Origin: Alphaproteobacteria bacterium
GTDB taxonomy: Bacteria; Pseudomonadota; Alphaproteobacteria; Rhizobiales; Xanthobacteraceae
Direction of reading: 5' to 3'
Length of the DNA: 37,074 nt
Assembly: GCA_005884765.1 (NCBI GenBank)
Contig: VAZV01000202.1
Span: 1-37,074 of the forward strand
Positions 32,624-37,074 of this stretch are shown piece after piece; the stretch's first letter is position 1; the number at the start of each line of letters is the position of its first letter. A program made the position numbers and the translations under genes. The notes beneath the pieces are model-generated. The model saw only the letters and a program-made list of their open reading frames with translations. It was not told where the DNA came from and did no database searches.

Positions 32624-33355
32624 GTGGTGCCCCTACAGAAACCAACCAAGGCGTCGCCCACCATGGCCGAGGCAGACATCGCAATCGTCCGCATTGCCCC
32701 GGAGACGAGCTTCAAGAACAAGGCCTATGAGGCCTTGAAGGAAGCCATCCTGAAGATGGACATCTATGCGACGCCCGACCCGGTGATGCTCGACGAGCGC
32801 GCGCTGTCGGAACGCCTTGGCGTCAGCCGCACGCCGATCCGTGAAGCAATCGCGATGCTGGAGCAGGACGGGTTCGTGAAAACGGTGCCACGCCGCGGCA
32901 TCATCGTGGTGCGCCGGACCAAGAGCGAGATCGTCGACATGATCCGCGCCTGGGCCGCGCTTGAGAGCATGGCGGCGCGGCTGATCACCACCATCGCGCG
33001 CAAAAAGGACATCTCGGCGCTGCGCGACTTCTTCAAGGACTTCAACAAGGATCACCTGCCGCAGGATCACGTCGAGGAATATTCCAAGGCCAACATCGCC
33101 TTCCATCAAGCGCTGATTTCGCTTTCGGAGTCGCCGGTGCTGGTCGACATGACCAACGAGATCCTGCTGCATGTCCGCGGCTACCGGCAGCTCACGATCG
33201 GACGAACAGAGCGCATCGCGGCCTCACTGCCGGAGCATCTGGCGATCATCGAAGCCCTCGAAGAGCGCGATACCGAGTTGGCCGAGAAGCGCGCACGCGA
33301 CCATACGCTCGGCCTCGCCGCCTATGTCGAGACGCACGGCCAGGAACTGGTTTAA
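32624..33355 (+). CDS. GntR-family regulator, FCD subfamily
   Basis: The 243-residue regulator has an N-terminal winged helix-turn-helix (KNKAYEALKEAILKMDI, then LDERALSERLGVSRTPIREA and IAMLEQDGFVKTVPRRGIIV). An all-helical FCD effector domain follows, with the acidic/His pattern in RAWAALESMAARLIT, ANIAFHQALISLSES and EHLAIIEALEERD, which usually binds a metal and a carboxylate. It is first in the gntR-oxc-frc unit, so an oxalate- or CoA-ester-responsive local regulator is likely. The start is GTG 32624 or the adjacent GTG 32627, with AGGAG seven bases upstream. Confidence 0.92.
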   Translation: MVPLQKPTKASPTMAEADIAIVRIAPETSFKNKAYEALKEAILKMDIYATPDPVMLDERALSERLGVSRTPIREAIAMLEQDGFVKTVPRRGIIVVRRTKSEIVDMIRAWAALESMAARLITTIARKKDISALRDFFKDFNKDHLPQDHVEEYSKANIAFHQALISLSESPVLVDMTNEILLHVRGYRQLTIGRTERIAASLPEHLAIIEALEERDTELAEKRARDHTLGLAAYVETHGQELV

Positions 33356-33423
33356 CCAACGCGAATTTCACAACACAAGACGATCAACTCGTCCTCGAAG
33401 AGACGATCAGGGAGAACAGGCCC

Positions 33424-35071
33424 ATGCTGAACACCGCGACCAAGACTGACGCACCGGCTGACCAGCAGGAACTGACAGACGGCTTTCATCTCGTCATCGA
33501 CGCGCTGAAGCTCAACGGCATCAACACCATCTACGGCGTGCCTGGCATTCCGATCACCGACCTCGGCCGCATGGCGCAGGCCGAGGGCATCCGCGTCATC
33601 TCGTTCCGTCACGAGCAGAACGCCGGCAATGCGGCGGCGATCGCGGGCTTTCTGACCAAGAAGCCCGGCGTCTGCCTCACGGTGTCGGCGCCTGGCTTCC
33701 TCAACGGCCTGACCGCGCTCGCCAACGCCACCACCAACTGTTTCCCGATGATCCTGATCTCCGGCTCGTCCGAGCGCGAGATCGTCGACCTGCAGCAGGG
33801 CGATTACGAGGAGATGGATCAGCTTGCGATCGCAAAGCCGTTGTGCAAGGCGGCGTTCCGCGTACTGCACGCCGTCGACATCGGCATCGGGCTCGCGCGC
33901 GCGATCCGCGCCGCAATGTCGGGACGCCCGGGCGGCGTCTATCTCGATTTACCGGGCAAGCTTCTAGGCCAGGTGATGAATGCGGAGGCCGGCGCCAAGT
34001 CGCTGGTCAAGGTGATCGATGCAGCGCCTGCGCAAATCCCTGCTCCGTCAGCGATCAAGCGCGCGCTCGACGTATTCAAGAGCGCCAAGCGTCCCCTCAT
34101 CATCCTCGGCAAGGGCGCGGCCTACGCGCAGGCCGATGACGATATCCGCGCGCTGGTCGAAAAGAGCGGCGTGCCCTTCCTGCCCATGAGCATGGCCAAG
34201 GGTCTGTTGCCCGACCTGCACCCGCAATGCGCAGGCGCGGCGCGCTCGACCGTGCTCAAGGACGCCGACGTCGTGATGCTGATCGGCGCCCGCCTCAACT
34301 GGCTGTTGTCGCACGGCAAGGGCAAGAGCTGGGGCGATCAACCCAAGAAATTCATCCAGCTCGACATTGAGCCGAAGGAAATGGATTCCAACGTCGAGAT
34401 CGCCGCGCCCGTGGTCGGCGACATCGCCTCCTGCGTGACCGCGCTGCTCGAGGCGATGGGTGCGAACTGGCAGGCGGCGCCGGCCGACTGGGTCAACTCG
34501 GTCAAATCCAAACGCGAGGAAAACATCGCCAAGATGGCGCCGCGGCTGATGAACAACAAGGCGCCGATGGACTACCACGGCGCGCTCGGCGCCCTGCGCA
34601 CCGTCATCAAGGAGCGGCCGGACGCCATCCTGGTCAACGAAGGCGCCAACACGCTCGATCTCGCGCGCGGCATCATCGACATCCGGCAAGCCGGTGCTCG
34701 CGGTCGAAGGCGACTCAGCCTTCGGCTTCTCCGGCATGGAGGTCGAGACCATCTGCCGCTACAACCTGCCGGTTTGCGTCGTCATCTTCAACAATGACGG
34801 CATCTATCGCGGAACCGACGTCAATCCGACCGGCGGCTCCGATGTCGCGCCCACCGTCTTCGTCAAGGGATCGCGCTACGACAGGATGATGGACGCCTTC
34901 GGCGGCATCGGCGTCAACGCGACCACGCCGGATGAGTTGAAGCGCGCCGTGAACGCGGCGATGGATTCCGGCAAACCAACCCTGATCAACGCGGTGATAG
35001 ATCCAGCGTCCGGCTCCGAGAGCGGGCGCATCGGCAATCTCAATCCGCAAAGCATTCTGAAGAAGAAATAA
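33424..35071 (+). pseudogene. oxc: Oxalyl-CoA decarboxylase with internal deletion and frameshift
   Basis: Oxc decarboxylates oxalyl-CoA to formyl-CoA with ThDP. The first frame (33424 to about 34685, some 420 residues) is normal: YGVPGIPITDLGRMAQ, FRHEQNAGNAAAIAGFLT (ThDP-activating Glu), ISGSSEREIVDLQQGDYEEM and NEGANTLDLARGIID. It then shifts and ends in nonsense at 34797. The C-terminal part continues in another frame from LAVEGDSAFGFSGMEVETIC through FNNDGIYRGTDVN to the stop at 35071. Compared with the Oxalobacter enzyme, about 29 codons are missing between GIID and GKPV. These include the GTWGVMGIGMG loop that lines the ThDP site. The loss is roughly 86 bases, not a multiple of three, so the copy as read should be inactive. 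Either a true deletion or an assembly error; the flanking parts are otherwise intact. Confidence 0.88.
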
Positions 35072-35153
35072 CGGCCAAATCCCGCGGGGTCGTGCGCCCC
35101 GCTCTCATTCCTTCCTGCTAAGCGCAGGGCAGAGACGACACGGAGTAAAGACG

Positions 35154-36431
35154 ATGACCAAGGCGCTGACGGGGGTTCGCATCCTCGATTTCACCCACGT
35201 CCAGTCGGGACCGACCTGCACGCAATTGCTGGCCTGGTTCGGTGCCGACGTGATCAAGGTCGAGCGTCCCGGCGTCGGCGATATCACCCGCGGTCAATTG
35301 CAGGACAAGCCCAACGTCGACAGCCTGTATTTCACCATGCTCAACCACAACAAGCGTTCGATCACGCTCGACACCAAGAACCCCAAGGGCAAGGAAGTTT
35401 TGACCGCGCTGATCAAAACCTGCGATGTGCTGGTGGAGAATTTCGGGCCCGGCGTGCTCGACCGCATGGGCTTTCCCTGGGAGAAAATCCAGAGCATCAA
35501 TCCGAAGATGATCGTGGCCTCGATCAAGGGCTTTGGTCCGGGCCCCTACGAAGATTGTAAAGTGTACGAAAATGTCGCGCAGTGCACCGGCGGCGCCGCA
35601 TCCACCACCGGCTTCCGCGATGGACTGCCGCTCGTCACCGGCGCGCAGATCGGCGACAGCGGCACCGGGCTGAATCTGGCGCTCGGTATCGTCACCGCAC
35701 TTTATCAGCGCACGGTGACCGGCAAGGGTCAGAAGGTCACCGCTTCTATGCAGGACGGCGTCCTCAATCTCGCCCGCGTCAAACTGCGCGACCAGCAGCG
35801 CCTCGCCCATGGCCCGCTCAGGGAATACAGCCAGTTCGGCGAAGGCATTCCGTTCGGCGACGCGGTGCCGCGCGCCGGCAACGATTCCGGCGGAGGCCAG
35901 CCTGGCCGCATCCTGAAATGCAAGGGCTGGGAGACCGATCCCAATGCTTATATCTATTTCATTACGCAAGCGGCAGTGTGGGAGAAGATCTGCGATATCA
36001 TCGGCGAGCCTACCTGGAAGACGCATCCCGATTATGCCAAGCCCGCCGCGCGGCTGCCGCGGCTGAACGAAATCTTCGCGCGCATCGAGCAGTGGACGAT
36101 GACCAAGACCAAGTTCGAGGCGATGGACATCCTCAACAAGGACGACATCCCTTGCGGACCGATCCTGTCGATGAAGGAGTTGATCGAGGATCAATCGCTG
36201 CGTGCCACCGGCACCGTGGTCGAGGTCGATCACCCGACTCGCGGCAAGTATTTCTCGGTCGGTAACCCCATCAAGATGTCGGACAGTCCGAGCGAGGTGA
36301 CGCGTTCGCCACTGCTGGGCGAGCACACCGACGAGATCCTGCGGCAGGTTCTGGGCTTCAGCGATCACCAGGTGGCGGAGATCCACGATTCCGGTGCGCT
36401 CGACCCCCCGCGCAAGCAAGCGGCCGAGTAA
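35154..36431 (+). CDS. frc: Formyl-CoA:oxalate CoA-transferase
   Basis: This 425-residue class III CoA-transferase moves CoA from formyl-CoA to oxalate, feeding Oxc. The N-terminus MTKALTGVRILDFTHVQSGP and the catalytic Asp at about residue 168 (TGAQIGDSGTGLNLALGI) are typical. MQDGVLNLARVKLRDQQRLA, the glycine-rich loop NDSGGGQPGRILKCKGWETD, IPCGPILSMKEL and RSPLLGEHTDEIL follow the Oxalobacter formigenes Frc pattern closely, favouring Frc over other CaiB-like transferases. It is intact, 82 bases after oxc, and ends at a strong terminator. Confidence 0.95.
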   Translation: MTKALTGVRILDFTHVQSGPTCTQLLAWFGADVIKVERPGVGDITRGQLQDKPNVDSLYFTMLNHNKRSITLDTKNPKGKEVLTALIKTCDVLVENFGPGVLDRMGFPWEKIQSINPKMIVASIKGFGPGPYEDCKVYENVAQCTGGAASTTGFRDGLPLVTGAQIGDSGTGLNLALGIVTALYQRTVTGKGQKVTASMQDGVLNLARVKLRDQQRLAHGPLREYSQFGEGIPFGDAVPRAGNDSGGGQPGRILKCKGWETDPNAYIYFITQAAVWEKICDIIGEPTWKTHPDYAKPAARLPRLNEIFARIEQWTMTKTKFEAMDILNKDDIPCGPILSMKELIEDQSLRATGTVVEVDHPTRGKYFSVGNPIKMSDSPSEVTRSPLLGEHTDEILRQVLGFSDHQVAEIHDSGALDPPRKQAAE

Positions 36432-36466
36432 CCAGCCAGCACCTCCGATTGGAACTAGCTAGCTCG

Positions 36467-36493
36467 AAAGCCGCCGGTTTCCGGCGGCTTTTT
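36467..36493 (+). terminator. Intrinsic terminator after frc
   Basis: AAAGCCGCCGG-TTT-CCGGCGGCTTTTT is a perfect GC-rich hairpin followed by five T residues, 36 bases past the frc stop. It ends the gntR-oxc-frc unit. Confidence 0.9.
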
Positions 36494-36520
36494 CGTTATT
36501 CGGTAACGCCAATCACCGCG

Positions 36521-36562
36521 GTTATGTTGCATTGCAAACAGCGTTATGCTGCTATGCAAACA
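36521..36562 (+). repeat. Tandem 20-base direct repeat with 22-base period
   Basis: GTTATGTTGCATTGCAAACA (36521-36540) and GTTATGCTGCTATGCAAACA (36543-36562) agree at 17 of 20 positions and are separated by GC. The 22-base period places both copies on about the same face of the helix, as in cooperative activator or repressor sites. They lie between the frc terminator and the degenerate operator before the micro-protein gene. Confidence 0.6.
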
Positions 36563-36575
36563 AATCTGTTGTTTC

Positions 36576-36592
36576 TGGTATCTGGTATACAT
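36576..36592. promoter_or_regulatory. Candidate GntR/FCD operator, site 3 (degenerate)
   Basis: TGGTATCTGGTATACAT has the same 17-base layout as sites 1 and 2. Its core GTAT-CTGGT-ATAC is perfectly symmetric and the outer bases are weaker. It stands 58 bases before the micro-protein ATG at 36650. Confidence 0.5.
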
Positions 36593-36649
36593 AGATTGAC
36601 CCCAGACAATGGCGCGGCGCTCGCGTCACCTAAACGAAAAGGGAACCCA

Positions 36650-36799
36650 ATGTCGGAAGCTATGTCCAAGACTGCATCCATCGGCCTCGTGCCATCCACC
36701 ACTTTGTTCGGCCGCTTCTTGGCCACGCTCGATCGCGTCCTGATGGCCAGTGCCCGCGCCGCCATCCGGAACGGCGACCTGCCCTATTTCGGGCTCTGA
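36650..36799 (+). CDS. 49-residue micro-protein ending NGDLPYFGL
   Basis: The ATG at 36650 (AAAAGGGAACCC upstream) opens 49 codons. The product begins MSEAMSKTASIGLVP and has an amphipathic helix FGRFLATLDRVLMASARAAI. It ends RNGDLPYFGL, a C-terminus I have a general impression of having seen in small hypothetical proteins of Bradyrhizobium relatives, with no function assigned. The gene is a self-contained unit. It has its own regulatory region (22-base direct repeats and operator-like site 3) after the frc terminator, and its own strong terminator. That layout supports real expression. Its location suggests a role, perhaps regulatory or membrane-associated, in oxalate metabolism, but this is inference. 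Confidence 0.65.
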   Translation: MSEAMSKTASIGLVPSTTLFGRFLATLDRVLMASARAAIRNGDLPYFGL

Positions 36800-36875
36800 C
36801 ACCCCGAAAAACGCTTGTTCGGAACGGGCTTTGTCGGCTCCCGCATCGAGTTCGCAAGGCGAACCTCCCGACCGA

Positions 36876-36904
36876 AGACCCCGGCTTTCCGGGGTCTTTT
36901 TTTG
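36876..36904 (+). terminator. Intrinsic terminator after the micro-protein gene
   Basis: AGACCCCGG-CTTT-CCGGGGTCT is a perfect nine-base-pair hairpin running directly into a T-run. It lies about 80 bases after the micro-protein stop. Confidence 0.9.
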
Positions 36905-36996
36905 TGGTCTGGCCCGCCCGCCGGTGAACGCGTCATTCTGCCGGCCGCAACATTGGTGCGCAAACCGACCGCCCACAGAAAGAATGGCTTGCGCTC

Positions 36997-37013
36997 TGGC
37001 ATAACACATACCA
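36997..37013. promoter_or_regulatory. Candidate GntR/FCD operator, site 4
   Basis: TGGCATAACACATACCA repeats the TGGYAT-N5-ATRCCA layout of sites 1-3 with a different spacer, 57 bases before the ATG of the edge gene. It predicts that the next gene belongs to the same regulon. Confidence 0.55.
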
Positions 37014-37069
37014 ATATGCTCGGATCGGTTACGCCGCTAATCCTAACAGAGCGTGCCTCGGGAGGAGCT

Positions 37070-37074
37070 ATGAC
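37070..37074 (+). CDS. Start of a further gene cut by the window edge
   Basis: ATG at 37070 is preceded by GGGAGGAGCT, a strong ribosome site. Only five bases are in the window, so the product is unknown. The operator-like site upstream suggests a member of the oxalate regulon, for example a transporter or formate enzyme, but nothing here shows which. Confidence 0.5.

Noticed and set aside
34660..34800. Programmed ribosomal frameshift in oxc
   Set aside because: The two frames do not abut in homology. About 29 codons of conserved sequence are absent, so slippage could not restore the enzyme.
35118..36419. Open frame of 433 codons opposite frc
   Set aside because: This is an antisense shadow of an unambiguous CoA-transferase.

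Overview
The window looks like chromosomal DNA of a Bradyrhizobium- or Rhodopseudomonas-type alphaproteobacterium. It has high GC, strongly GC-biased third positions, rhizobial-style cobalamin genes, several Bug/TctC solute receptors, and an oxalate/glyoxylate cluster in a rhizobial arrangement. No rRNA, tRNA, transposase, integrase or CRISPR array was seen.

Bases 1-8190 form a late cobalamin (B12) region. A leftward transcript begins at a cobalamin riboswitch (about 912-1100). It encodes a 28-residue signal-peptide-like micro-protein, then a DUF1636 metal-binding protein whose frame runs without a stop into CobW (cut by the window edge). Rightward lie cobU, cobO and cobQ. cbiB (left) and cobD (right) diverge from overlapping start codons. 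cobT, a CobC-type phosphatase and cobS form a leftward operon with 1-4 base overlaps. Together they cover corrinoid adenosylation, amidation, aminopropanol side-chain supply, nucleotide-loop activation and final assembly.

Bases 8200-15400 look like a phosphorus-scavenging region. Two tiny gene relics (a phnM fragment and a probable flavin-nucleotide-binding-protein tail) are followed by three exported phosphoesterases. Each phosphoesterase has a PhoB-box-like array about 70-125 bases upstream of its start. A class A penicillin-binding protein follows.

Bases 17800-24400 hold a catabolic cluster: two tripartite-tricarboxylate-type receptors, a frameshifted FAD monooxygenase, a D-2-hydroxyacid dehydrogenase, the tail of a lost amidohydrolase, a split ComD/ComE-like thiamine-diphosphate decarboxylase, and a small VanZ-like protein.

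Bases 24400-37074 hold glyoxylate and oxalate metabolism. Leftward are glxR, hyi and gcl (glyoxylate to glycerate), an L-2-amino-thiazoline-4-carboxylate-hydrolase-like gene, an IclR regulator and an NDP-forming acyl-CoA synthetase. Rightward are a GntR/FCD regulator, oxc (oxalyl-CoA decarboxylase, carrying an internal deletion and frameshift), frc (formyl-CoA:oxalate CoA-transferase) and a 49-residue micro-protein. The first bases of another gene sit at the right edge. A 17-base palindrome, TGGYAT-N5-ATRCCA, occurs twice between the synthetase and gntR, once (degenerate) before the micro-protein and once before the edge gene. It is the best candidate for the GntR operator and would tie these units into one oxalate regulon.

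A recurring oddity is the number of truncated or internally deleted genes (phnM relic, flavoprotein relic, amidohydrolase tail, FAD monooxygenase, oxc). This means either real local gene decay or small assembly deletions. Raw reads would decide.
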